This document shows, piece after piece, positions 44,580 to 52,387 of a stretch of 64,000 nt of DNA. Positions within the stretch are counted from its first letter, which is position 1; each line of letters begins with the position of its first letter. The notes under the pieces are model-generated. The model was not told the DNA's origin. It saw only the letters and a list, made by a program, of their open reading frames with translations, and did not search any database. Origin of the DNA: SZUA-117 sp964630795 (GTDB taxonomy: Bacteria > Pseudomonadota > Gammaproteobacteria > Steroidobacterales > Woeseiaceae); assembly GCA_964630795.1 (NCBI GenBank), contig CAZVWF010000003.1, forward strand, positions 14,609 through 78,608, read 5' to 3'. The translations under genes and the position numbers were made by a program.

Positions 44580-44604
44580 TTAGTCGCCAGGTGTGGAGTC
44601 GGGA

Positions 44605-44886
44605 TTACTTGCTGACCGCGTGAATAACCCGGTCGTATTCGAAAAAGACAACGAAATTGGCATATTCCCAGCGCGTGATCGGCGGGTCGCCAACGGGCTC
44701 GCGCGTGTCAGACGGTGTACCAAAACTGGCCTCGACGGCATCCTGCGTCATGCCCCGGGTTGGTTTGCCCGCCGCATCAAATGTGGATGAGCGATCTGCT
44801 GCGCTCATATCCATGTTCTGTGCGCTGGCGCCCATTGCCAGGCCGAGCGTCAGGGCCAGTATGAGTTTTCGGGTGACGTCCGCCAT
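44605..44886 (-). CDS. small periplasmic BamE/OmlA-like conserved hypothetical protein
   Basis: A 93-residue protein with a signal peptide ending GASAQN (about residue 22). The C-terminal half, RGMTQDAVEASFGTPSDTRE, VGDPPITRWEYANF and VVFFEYDRVIHAVSK, fits the SmpA/OmlA/BamE-type fold. Similar proteins occur near mfd in Pseudomonas, but none has a known job. There is no lipobox cysteine, so it is soluble. GGAGG (44892-44896) lies 5 bases before its ATG. It has its own terminator. Confidence 0.75.
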   Translation of the reverse strand: MADVTRKLILALTLGLAMGASAQNMDMSAADRSSTFDAAGKPTRGMTQDAVEASFGTPSDTREPVGDPPITRWEYANFVVFFEYDRVIHAVSK

Positions 44887-44909
44887 CGTTGCCTCCGATG
44901 CTTGAATGC

Positions 44910-44931
44910 CCGACGATTATAGTATCGTCGG
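44910..44931. repeat. perfect inverted repeat with a TATAAT core
   Basis: CCGACGAT-TATAGT-ATCGTCGG is an 8-bp inverted repeat with a 6-base centre, 23 bp upstream of the BamE-like gene. On the minus strand the repeat contains TATAAT (44916-44921), a consensus -10. A DNA-binding repressor there, or a hairpin at the 5' end of the message, are both possible. Confidence 0.7.
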
Positions 44932-45056
44932 AAGTGCAAAAAACAAATGAATAATCAGGATTGTTACACCTGATTGCCGCCGCCACGCTGACCTGGTTCT
45001 CAATATTCGGGTCGGGGGAGGCAGTCGAGCCTGTTTGTCGTTCGGGGCAGTACCTC

Positions 45057-45078
45057 GAATGTGATCCGGATCACGTAT
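45057..45078. promoter_or_regulatory. CRP/Vfr-like binding site
   Basis: TGTGATCCGGATCACG (45060-45075) is a near-perfect match to TGTGA-N6-TCACA; 17 of 22 positions agree with the E. coli CRP consensus, with both half-sites intact except the last base. It is centred about 74 bp upstream of the lolC start and 181 bp upstream of the divergent BamE-like gene. Confidence 0.6.
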
Positions 45079-45141
45079 TGCGGACCGTCGTTGCGTCGAG
45101 GTTCCGGGGTGTTTCCTGCTTTCTGTGGTTTAATGCGCCGC

Positions 45142-46386
45142 ATGATCGAACGCGCCGAATTCTTCGTTGGTCTCCGCTACCTGTGGACGAAGCGGCGGAC
45201 CCGGTTCGTATCTTTCATTACCTTCATTTCAATGGCCGGCATTGCGCTGGGCGTTGCCGCATTAATCGTCATCCTGTCGGTCATGAATGGTTTCGAGGGT
45301 GAGTTGCGCGATCGACTGCTCAGCATGACAGCGCATGGCGATGTCACGGCACCGGGCGGCACGATCGAAGACTGGTCGCGAGTGAAATCGAGCGTGGAGG
45401 CGGATCCGGGTGTCTTGTCGGCTGCGCCACTGATTGAAATGGAGGGTATGGTCCGGACCGGCCGGTCATTGAACGGTGTGCTGGTGCACGGCGTGTCGCC
45501 CGACGCGGAAGGCGCGTTGTCCGGCGATACCATCAACTTCGTCGAGGGTTCGCTGGATATGCTCGTGCCCGGCGAACGCAGTATTGTGCTCGGCCGTTTC
45601 CTCGCGATTGACCTCGGCGTCGATATCGACGATGACGTCGTTCTCCTGGTTCCACGTCCGGATGGCAGTGGCTCGCTTGAACCCGTCCTGGAGCGTTACA
45701 TTGTCCGGGGTGTTTTTGAGGCGGGGGTGCAGGATCACGATGCCACCCTGGCGCTTGTACATATCGACGATGCAGCGAGATTGATGTCGCTGGGCAATGC
45801 CGTTACCTCCATCCGGTTTCTGACGGATGACGTGATGTCTGCGCCAAACGTTGCAGCCCGGCTGGCGGATAGCCTGGGTGCAGACTTTTCGACCAGCGAC
45901 TGGACGATCGAAAATGAAAGTTACTTCCGGGCTATTCGCCTGGAAAAAATGATGATGTCGATCCTGCTCTCGCTAATCATTGGTGTTGCGGCGTTCAATA
46001 TCATCGCGAGCCTTGTCATGGTCGTCACCGACAAGACGACAGACATCGCAATCCTCCGGACCCTGGGTATGGGGCCCGGCGATGTCGTCAAAGTATTTTT
46101 TATCCAGGGTGCGGTCATCGGCTGGCTCGGCGTGTTTACCGGTGTCGCTGCTGGTGTGCTCCTGGCATGGAACGTGCCTGCTGTGGTGCCCGTCCTCGAA
46201 CAGTTTTTCGGATTTCAGATTATGCCGGGTGACGTGTATTACGTGACCGCGATACCGTCCATTCTCGAACTGGAAGATGTCGCGACTATTGCCATAGCCG
46301 CATTCGTGCTGACGTCACTCGCTACCTTGTACCCGGCCCGACGTGCCGCTGCCGTCGACCCCGCTGTCGCGCTGAGGTACGAATAG
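45142..46386 (+). CDS. lolC: lipoprotein-releasing ABC transporter permease (LolC)
   Basis: Inner-membrane subunit of LolCDE, which extracts outer-membrane lipoproteins and passes them to LolA. Four membrane helices: one near the N-terminus (FITFISMAGIALGVAALIVI) followed by SVMNGFEGELRDRLL, then a large periplasmic domain, then three C-terminal helices with the FtsX-like signatures IASLVMVVTDKTTDIAILRT and ATLYPARRAAAVDPAVAL. ATG 45142 gives 414 aa (399 in E. coli); ATG 45133 is nearly as good. lolE follows without a gap. Confidence 0.92.
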   Translation: MIERAEFFVGLRYLWTKRRTRFVSFITFISMAGIALGVAALIVILSVMNGFEGELRDRLLSMTAHGDVTAPGGTIEDWSRVKSSVEADPGVLSAAPLIEMEGMVRTGRSLNGVLVHGVSPDAEGALSGDTINFVEGSLDMLVPGERSIVLGRFLAIDLGVDIDDDVVLLVPRPDGSGSLEPVLERYIVRGVFEAGVQDHDATLALVHIDDAARLMSLGNAVTSIRFLTDDVMSAPNVAARLADSLGADFSTSDWTIENESYFRAIRLEKMMMSILLSLIIGVAAFNIIASLVMVVTDKTTDIAILRTLGMGPGDVVKVFFIQGAVIGWLGVFTGVAAGVLLAWNVPAVVPVLEQFFGFQIMPGDVYYVTAIPSILELEDVATIAIAAFVLTSLATLYPARRAAAVDPAVALRYE

Positions 46387-47634
46387 ATGGCAGGCCGATT
46401 CGAACTCTGGGTTGGCCGGCGCTATGTGCGTTCTCGCAGCAGCAACGGATTCATCTCTTTGATCTCGGCGATTTCTATGCTCGGTATTGCAATAGCCGTC
46501 GCGGTGCTGATCGTCGTACTGTCTGTCGTTAATGGGTTCGAGCGCGAGCTTCGGGATCGCCTTTTGGCGATGTCTGCCCATGCCACGATCGAACACCCGG
46601 ACGGTCGACTGGCATTGTGGCAAAGCTGGATCGAACTCGCCGAGACCCGCACGGATGTCGAAGCTGCGGCGCCATTCGTCAGTGGCCAGGGATTGCTTGT
46701 CCATACGCATGACCTCAGTGGCGCGGAGTTTCGGGGTATTGATCCGGTTATGGAGTCAGGGGTTTCCGGCATTGGCGATACGTTGCTCGAGGGCAACCTC
46801 GGTTCGCTGGTAGCCGGCGAGTACAACATTGTGATCGGGAGCGAACTCGCGGATGCACTTGACGCGACGGTGGGTGACAGACTGACGCTGACCCTGGCTG
46901 AAGGCATCGTCACACCCGTCGGTGTTGTGCCGCGAACGAAGCGGTTCACGGTCAGCGGTATCTATCGTGTGGGCATGTACGAGTTTGATCGACGACTGGC
47001 GTTCATCCATTTGCAGGATGCACAAAAACTGTTCCGCAAATCCGAAGATGTCACCGGGATACGGCTGTCGGTCAGCGATGTCTTCAACGCACCGAGTATC
47101 GTTCGCGAAACGGCCCTCGAAGGTGGCGGCGGTGTTCTGATCAATGACTGGACGCGTCATCACGTTAATTTCTTTCGATCAATTCAGATCACCAAGTCCA
47201 TTCTATTCGTTATTCTGCTCATGGTGATCGCTGTTGCTGCATTCAATATTGTTTCAACGCTGGTCATGGTTGTGAAAGACAAGCAATCCGATATTGCAAT
47301 TCTGCGCACCGCTGGAGCGACGCCGGCGGATATCTTGCGGATATTCATTACGCAGGGGGGTGTGATCGGTATAGTCGGAACCATGGCGGGCGTGTTACTC
47401 GGGGTGACGCTTGCCCTCAACCTCGAAAACATCGTTCAGTTCACGGAAGGAGTACTCGGTATCAAGATTCTCGCTGCCGACGTTTATTTCATCAGCGACC
47501 TGCCGTCCGATCTCCGGCTGCCGGACGTTCTGAAGATTGCCTTCATTGCCCTGGTCCTCGCTCTACTGTCCACGCTGTACCCGGCATGGCGCGGCGCACG
47601 CACCCTGCCAGCGGAGGCGCTGCGTTATGACTGA
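46387..47634 (+). CDS. lolE: lipoprotein-releasing ABC transporter permease (LolE)
   Basis: Paralogue of LolC and the other permease of the exporter. The N-terminal FELWVGRRYVRSRSSNGFIS, SVVNGFERELRDRLLAMS, the periplasmic domain, and the C-terminal helices with FNIVSTLVMVVKDKQSDIAI and LSTLYPAWRGARTLPAEALR are all present. 415 aa (414 in E. coli LolE). ATG is the base after the lolC TAG. It overlaps lolD by 8 bases. The C/E assignment rests on gene order. Confidence 0.9.
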   Translation: MAGRFELWVGRRYVRSRSSNGFISLISAISMLGIAIAVAVLIVVLSVVNGFERELRDRLLAMSAHATIEHPDGRLALWQSWIELAETRTDVEAAAPFVSGQGLLVHTHDLSGAEFRGIDPVMESGVSGIGDTLLEGNLGSLVAGEYNIVIGSELADALDATVGDRLTLTLAEGIVTPVGVVPRTKRFTVSGIYRVGMYEFDRRLAFIHLQDAQKLFRKSEDVTGIRLSVSDVFNAPSIVRETALEGGGGVLINDWTRHHVNFFRSIQITKSILFVILLMVIAVAAFNIVSTLVMVVKDKQSDIAILRTAGATPADILRIFITQGGVIGIVGTMAGVLLGVTLALNLENIVQFTEGVLGIKILAADVYFISDLPSDLRLPDVLKIAFIALVLALLSTLYPAWRGARTLPAEALRYD

Positions 47635-48316
47635 GTCCGGATCGGTCCTCGAATGCCACCAGGTTACGCGTCGGTTCCGCGAAGGTGGCTCGACGCTCGA
47701 GGTCCTGAGTGGCGTAGACCTCAGCGTTGGTACGGCTGAGCGCCTGGCCATCATCGGGGCGTCAGGTTCAGGCAAGACGACCTTGTTGCAGATCATGGGT
47801 GGACTGGATGAACCCTCCTCGGGAGAGGTCTTCATCAATGGACAGTCGCTCTCCAGTTCGAATGAAAAAGAAAAGGGGCTGTTGCGTAATCGCTATCTTG
47901 GCTTCGTCTATCAGTTTCATCATTTGCTGCCCGAGTTTACGGCGCTGGAAAACGTCGCAATGCCCCTGCTGATTCGACGAGACAGTCGCGCAGATGCGAT
48001 GCAACAGGCCGCAGAACTGCTCGACAGGGTAGGCCTCGCTGAACGTCTCGATCACAAGCCAGGTGAATTGTCTGGCGGCGAGCGGCAACGGGCAGCGGTG
48101 GCACGTGCTTTGATTACAAGGCCCGGGCTGGTGCTTGCCGACGAACCGACCGGCAACCTGGATGCCGGCAATGGTACTCACGTTCTGGAGTTGATGCTGG
48201 CGCTGAATCAGGAACTGGAGACCAGCCTGGTTATCGTGACGCACGATCATTCGATCGCAGCACAAATGGATCGCGTCCTCGTCCTCGAGAACGGTACGCT
48301 CAACCCGGGTAATTAG
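47627..48316 (+). CDS. lolD: lipoprotein-releasing ABC transporter ATP-binding protein
   Basis: ATPase of LolCDE. Walker A GASGSGKTTLLQIMGGLD, Q-loop FVYQFHHLLPEF, signature LSGGERQRAAVARAL, Walker B GLVLADEPTGNLD and H-loop IVTHDHS are all intact. The LPEFTALENVAMPLLI stretch is typical of LolD. ATG 47627 gives 229 aa (233 in E. coli) and starts inside the end of lolE. Confidence 0.96.
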   Translation: MTESGSVLECHQVTRRFREGGSTLEVLSGVDLSVGTAERLAIIGASGSGKTTLLQIMGGLDEPSSGEVFINGQSLSSSNEKEKGLLRNRYLGFVYQFHHLLPEFTALENVAMPLLIRRDSRADAMQQAAELLDRVGLAERLDHKPGELSGGERQRAAVARALITRPGLVLADEPTGNLDAGNGTHVLELMLALNQELETSLVIVTHDHSIAAQMDRVLVLENGTLNPGN

Positions 48317-48839
48317 TCCTTGCGTCGCGCGCGTCGACGGGCCAGGTAGTCAGAGATCGAGGCACGCCAGAGTAGATCCAGACCGACGTATCCGATGGTG
48401 GCTATTGCCGTGCCGAGCAGCAGACAGCCGAGCAACAGCGGTTGCCATAGTATGGCAAGACGCTGGGCCAGCCATGCAAACGACATCTCGAACTCGAATG
48501 GACGCGGCGGAACGCCGAGCACCCACACGCCGATTTCGTAGCCGAAGTAGTACATCGGGCCCATGGTGACCGGGTTCGAGACGAATGTGCAGATCGCTGC
48601 GACGGGGACATTCACGCGCAAAAGCGTCGCCAGGACTATGGCGGTGAGGATATGGCCTGGAAAGGGGAGGTAGGCGACAAATAGTCCCAGTGCANNNNNN
48701 NNNNNNNNNNNNNGACCGTCCGGCGCCGCACCCCCCAAAGATTGGGGTCGTGCAGCAGGTGATCGATCGGTGCGATCCACCAGCGATTCTTGAGCTGATC
48801 ACGATTCAGGCGAAATTGTCGAAAAAAGCGTCTTGGCAT
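48313..48839 (-). CDS. DUF2062 membrane protein, interrupted by an assembly gap
   Basis: N-terminus PRRFFRQFRLNRDQLKNRWW, then LLHDPNLWGVRRRTV, reads from ATG 48839 to 48714. After the N run the frame continues as ALGLFVAYLPFPGHILTAIV and ATLLRVNVPVAAICTFVSNP. That is the standard DUF2062 layout, with membrane helices and a conserved N-P pair. Twenty bases separate the two parts, which breaks the frame, whereas homologues need about 12. The N count is therefore not reliable and the gene is probably intact. It overlaps lolD by 4 bases at the 3' end. Function is unknown. Confidence 0.8.
48695..48713. other. assembly gap (19 N)
   Basis: Nineteen unknown bases inside the DUF2062 gene, between the codons for RRTV and ALGLF. 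The gap length does not preserve the frame. Confidence 0.99.
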
Positions 48840-48906
48840 TTTCCTGCCGATAGGGCCTGATCGCAGGCGGACGAAGTGAGCGGCATATTAACGATTATTG
48901 ACCGAC

Positions 48907-51213
48907 ATGCCGAATATCCCACTCGCGAGTTTCTGTCTCGTGCTCGGCGCGTTGCTGCTGGAGTGGGTGCCGCAACTGCCGGCCCGGCCCGTGCTACTGC
49001 TTGTAATGATAATCGCATTGGTAGCAGCCCTGTTTCGGCCCGTTCGTTCCCCGGCATTTGTCCTTGCAGGTATGGCCGTTATGGCGCTGGCGATTGACAT
49101 GCAGCTCGGCGAACGACTTGAGTCGACGTTGCAGTTGAAGAATATTTCGATTCTCGCCACCGTTGACGCGTTTCCGGTGCGGCGAAATGGGCAGGTCAGC
49201 CTGATCGTGGTCCCGGACAATACGGACGCGCTGCCGACCCGAATTCGTTTGTCCTGGCAGGATCCAGCCATAAGCCCCCGACTGGGTGAAACCTGGCGGC
49301 TGGAGGTACGGTTGCGGCGCCCTTCAGGGTACGCAAACCCCGGTGGGTTCGACTATGAAGGCTGGCTGTTGCGAAACAGGATCGGCGCGACCGGCTATGT
49401 CGTTCCGGAGGGCCGGAACTATCGCCTGCACGGCACACCGGAGCGTGCCGTCGCTGCTCTCCGGAAGGCGATAGTCAGGCGACTGGATGGCACGCTGCCA
49501 AAGGACGAGGCCAGCGCCGTGCTGAAGGCGATTGTCGTCGGCGCCCGTCACGAGATCACTCGTGAACAGTGGGACAGGTATGCGGCGACAGGCACCAGCC
49601 ACCTGGTCGCTATTTCCGGCCTGCACATTGGACTCGCAGCAGGCGCCGCTTTCCTGTTTGTCCGGGCCCTGCTCGCTATCGCTCCGTTACGCAAAAACTC
49701 ACGCGACCTGGCAATGATAGCCGGACTGGTTGTCGCAGTGTGCTACGCCGCCCTGTCGGGGTTTGCCGTTCCGGCACGGCGCGCCTGCCTGATGCTTTTC
49801 ATCGCGGGGCTCCTCGTATTGCGGCGTCGCGAACTGGCGGGATCGATGGTGCTCGGTATGACAGCCGTGCTGATATTCTTGACGGATCCATTGTCGACGC
49901 TGACGCCAGGATTCAGGATGTCCTTTGCAGCCGTGGCAGTGTTGTTCGTGCTGGCGCAGCGACATCTCGTGCTGGCCGTACCGGACCGGCACCGGTGGTG
50001 GACAGCAGGCACCGTTCGGCTCGCGCTTGTACAGATCGGGCTGCTCGCGGGACTGATGCCTCTGTCGGTCATGCTATTCGAGCGGGTCAGTATCGTTGCG
50101 CCGCTGGTCAACATGCTGGTGTTGCCGATATTCAATGTGATCACGGTGCCGCTTGCCCTTGCCGGATCCCTCATGTTCGGTCCGATCGCGCCTGCCGGCG
50201 ATGTTTTGCTGGCCCTCGCGCACAGAAGCATCGCGTTTGTACTTGTGCTGATATCACAGGCTGCGGACATCGATGCGCTTGCGTTCAGATTATCTGTGCC
50301 GGTCAACCTGTTCGTGACCTGCCTGCCCGCGTTGTACATCCTCCTGCCGGCAGGCTGGCCTGGTCGCCGGATAGTGTTGATTGCCGGAATAGCAATCGTG
50401 TCGACGAAGCCGGACCCGATTCCGCCCGGTTGTTTCCGTTACGACGTGCTCGACGTCGGGCAGGGGCTCGCTGTCGTCGTAGAGACCCATGAGCACGCGT
50501 TGTTGTTCGATACCGGTCCTGCGTTTCAAAGCGGAAGCAATACGGTGGAAACTGTCGTGTTGCCGTTTCTGCATTACAGCGGCATTGAACGACTGGATAT
50601 CGTATTGATCAGTCATGGTGATCTCGACCATGCCGGCGGGATTCGGTCGCTGGTAAAGTCAGGGATCGTTGGCGAGGTATACAGTGGCGAGATACTGCCA
50701 TCGATGGGGGGTGCTCAGTCGCAATGTGCTGCGGGGCAGCAATGGTATTGGAATGGCGTTGACTTCCGCATATTGCATCCGCGGACCGGTGCGCCCTGGC
50801 GAAACAACAATGCATCTTGTGTACTGGAAGTTTCCGCCGGCGAGCGGCGGCTCTTGCTAACGGGTGATATCGAAGCGCCAGTCGAAACGCTTCTGCAATA
50901 CCGGCGAGAGTTCAGGCCGAGCGACGTCGTCGTCGTACCCCATCACGGTAGTCGTACCTCATCCAGTACAGCCCTGGTGAAGGAGACGCAACCGGTCGTT
51001 GCGATTGTGTCCGCTGGCCGGCTGAATCGCTGGGGATTCCCCAGGGCCCCGGTCGTCGATCGCTGGCAGTCGGCGGGTGCAAGGGTCATCAATACCGGCG
51101 AAGTCGGTGCAGTGGGCCAGCAACTCTGCCGGCGTGCCCCTCCGGGACCGGTGGAAACCGTCAGGTCCGGGTGGAGAAAGGTCTGGCATGAGGCACCGCC
51201 AGGTGCGCGCTAG
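48907..51213 (+). CDS. comEC: DNA internalisation competence protein ComEC/Rec2
   Basis: Polytopic inner-membrane channel for transformation DNA. N-terminal helices are followed by an OB-like DUF4131 region (RLSWQDPAISPRLGETWRLE, GYANPGGFDYEGWL). The competence domain carries TSHLVAISGLHIGL and about seven more helices. The C-terminal metallo-beta-lactamase domain has the metal motif SHGDLDHAGG (about residues 569-578) and VVVPHHGSRTSSS. 768 aa from ATG 48907; TTG 48898 is an alternative. It fits the comEC-exbBD-msbA-lpxK block. The host may be naturally transformable. Confidence 0.95.
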   Translation: MPNIPLASFCLVLGALLLEWVPQLPARPVLLLVMIIALVAALFRPVRSPAFVLAGMAVMALAIDMQLGERLESTLQLKNISILATVDAFPVRRNGQVSLIVVPDNTDALPTRIRLSWQDPAISPRLGETWRLEVRLRRPSGYANPGGFDYEGWLLRNRIGATGYVVPEGRNYRLHGTPERAVAALRKAIVRRLDGTLPKDEASAVLKAIVVGARHEITREQWDRYAATGTSHLVAISGLHIGLAAGAAFLFVRALLAIAPLRKNSRDLAMIAGLVVAVCYAALSGFAVPARRACLMLFIAGLLVLRRRELAGSMVLGMTAVLIFLTDPLSTLTPGFRMSFAAVAVLFVLAQRHLVLAVPDRHRWWTAGTVRLALVQIGLLAGLMPLSVMLFERVSIVAPLVNMLVLPIFNVITVPLALAGSLMFGPIAPAGDVLLALAHRSIAFVLVLISQAADIDALAFRLSVPVNLFVTCLPALYILLPAGWPGRRIVLIAGIAIVSTKPDPIPPGCFRYDVLDVGQGLAVVVETHEHALLFDTGPAFQSGSNTVETVVLPFLHYSGIERLDIVLISHGDLDHAGGIRSLVKSGIVGEVYSGEILPSMGGAQSQCAAGQQWYWNGVDFRILHPRTGAPWRNNNASCVLEVSAGERRLLLTGDIEAPVETLLQYRREFRPSDVVVVPHHGSRTSSSTALVKETQPVVAIVSAGRLNRWGFPRAPVVDRWQSAGARVINTGEVGAVGQQLCRRAPPGPVETVRSGWRKVWHEAPPGAR

Positions 51214-51269
51214 AGCGGAATTTTGCGGCTGGTCACTGTATATTCTTTTTTTCGCTTGGGGCCGCGTAT

Positions 51270-51959
51270 ATGGTTGAAATCGTTAAAGCCGGTGGCTGGT
51301 TAATGGCGCCCATTATCCTCTGCGCGATTATAGCGATGGGAATCATCCTGGAGCGTTACTGGACGCTGGCTGAGAAGCGAGTTATTCCAGCGGACCTGAC
51401 CAGCAGGGTGTGGGGCTGGGTGAAGCGCGATACGCTGGATCAAAGCCAGATCCAAACCCTGCACCAGGGGTCGCCTCTCGGTCAGATCCTTGCGGCGGGG
51501 CTGATCAATCGCGATCGCGAACGCTCCGTGATGAAGGATGGCATCGAGGATACGGGCCGTCACGTCGTGCATGAACTGGAACGGTATCTCGATACGCTGG
51601 GCACGATTGCCGCCATTTCGCCGCTGCTGGGACTTCTCGGGACGGTGATTGGCATGGTCAAGGTTTTTATAGCGATCACGACTCATGGTGTCGGTAATCC
51701 CGCGGTGCTTGCCGGCGGCATTGCAGAGGCACTGATAACGACCGCTGCCGGCCTGACCGTGGCGATTCCTGCGCTCATCGGCTATCGCTACTACCGCAAT
51801 CGTGTAGACGGCCTCGTGGTCAACATGGAGAAGGAAGCGATCAAACTCGTTGAAGCACTGCACCGTCGCCAGAACCCGCCGACGATCGTGGCTGATCCTG
51901 ACGTATCCGACGAAAACGGATCGACCGGCATGCGTCGTAAAGGCAAGAAGAAAAAGTGA
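51270..51959 (+). CDS. exbB: ExbB/TolQ-type proton channel protein
   Basis: Inner-membrane subunit that uses proton-motive force with an ExbD/TolR partner. Three membrane helices: near the N-terminus (WLMAPIILCAIIAMGIILE), and a pair around residues 110-180 with IAAISPLLGLLGTVIGMVK and EALITTAAGLTVAIPALIG. A basic tail of GMRRKGKKKK ends the protein. 229 aa. It stands between comEC and msbA rather than in a tol-pal or tonB operon, so its partner outer-membrane system is unclear. It overlaps exbD by 4 bases. Confidence 0.93.
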   Translation: MVEIVKAGGWLMAPIILCAIIAMGIILERYWTLAEKRVIPADLTSRVWGWVKRDTLDQSQIQTLHQGSPLGQILAAGLINRDRERSVMKDGIEDTGRHVVHELERYLDTLGTIAAISPLLGLLGTVIGMVKVFIAITTHGVGNPAVLAGGIAEALITTAAGLTVAIPALIGYRYYRNRVDGLVVNMEKEAIKLVEALHRRQNPPTIVADPDVSDENGSTGMRRKGKKKK

Positions 51960-52381
51960 GACTCAATCTGCGCGCCAAGGCCGAGCCGGAGGTCAACCTG
52001 ACCTCGCTGATCGATGTCGTGCTCCTCCTGCTGATCTTTTTCATGGTCTCCACGAGCTTTGTCAAAGAGTCCCAGATTTCAATTGCCCTGCCGGAAACCG
52101 ATAGTGAAGCGGTGATCGATACGCTGCCGGAGCAACTGGAAATCATGATTACGGAGCAGGGTACCTACCTGGTTAACGGTCGAGAGCTGGTTAACAACCG
52201 ACCAGAAACCATTCGCAATGCGCTGCAGCGTGTGTCCATCGGCGACACCACGCTGCCACTGACGATCAGTGCCGATGCCAATGCTAGGCACCAGCATGTT
52301 GTGACCGCGATGGACGTGGCCGGCCGGCTGGGTTTCACCAAAATCAGTATCGCGACCCTGAACGACCCGAAGGACGAATAA
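51956..52381 (+). CDS. exbD: ExbD/TolR-type protein
   Basis: Single-pass partner of the preceding channel. NLTSLIDVVLLLLIFFMVST (residues 14-33) includes the membrane helix and the conserved proton-carrying aspartate in LIDVV. The periplasmic part, IALPETDSEAV then TYLVNGREL, is ExbD-like. 141 aa with GTG 51956. It precedes msbA by 6 bp. Confidence 0.94.
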   Translation: MRLNLRAKAEPEVNLTSLIDVVLLLLIFFMVSTSFVKESQISIALPETDSEAVIDTLPEQLEIMITEQGTYLVNGRELVNNRPETIRNALQRVSIGDTTLPLTISADANARHQHVVTAMDVAGRLGFTKISIATLNDPKDE

Positions 52382-52387
52382 AGAGCC

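Noticed and set aside
48695..48713. N run as a mobile-element junction
   Set aside because: Sequence on both sides belongs to one conserved gene, with no terminal repeats or target duplication.
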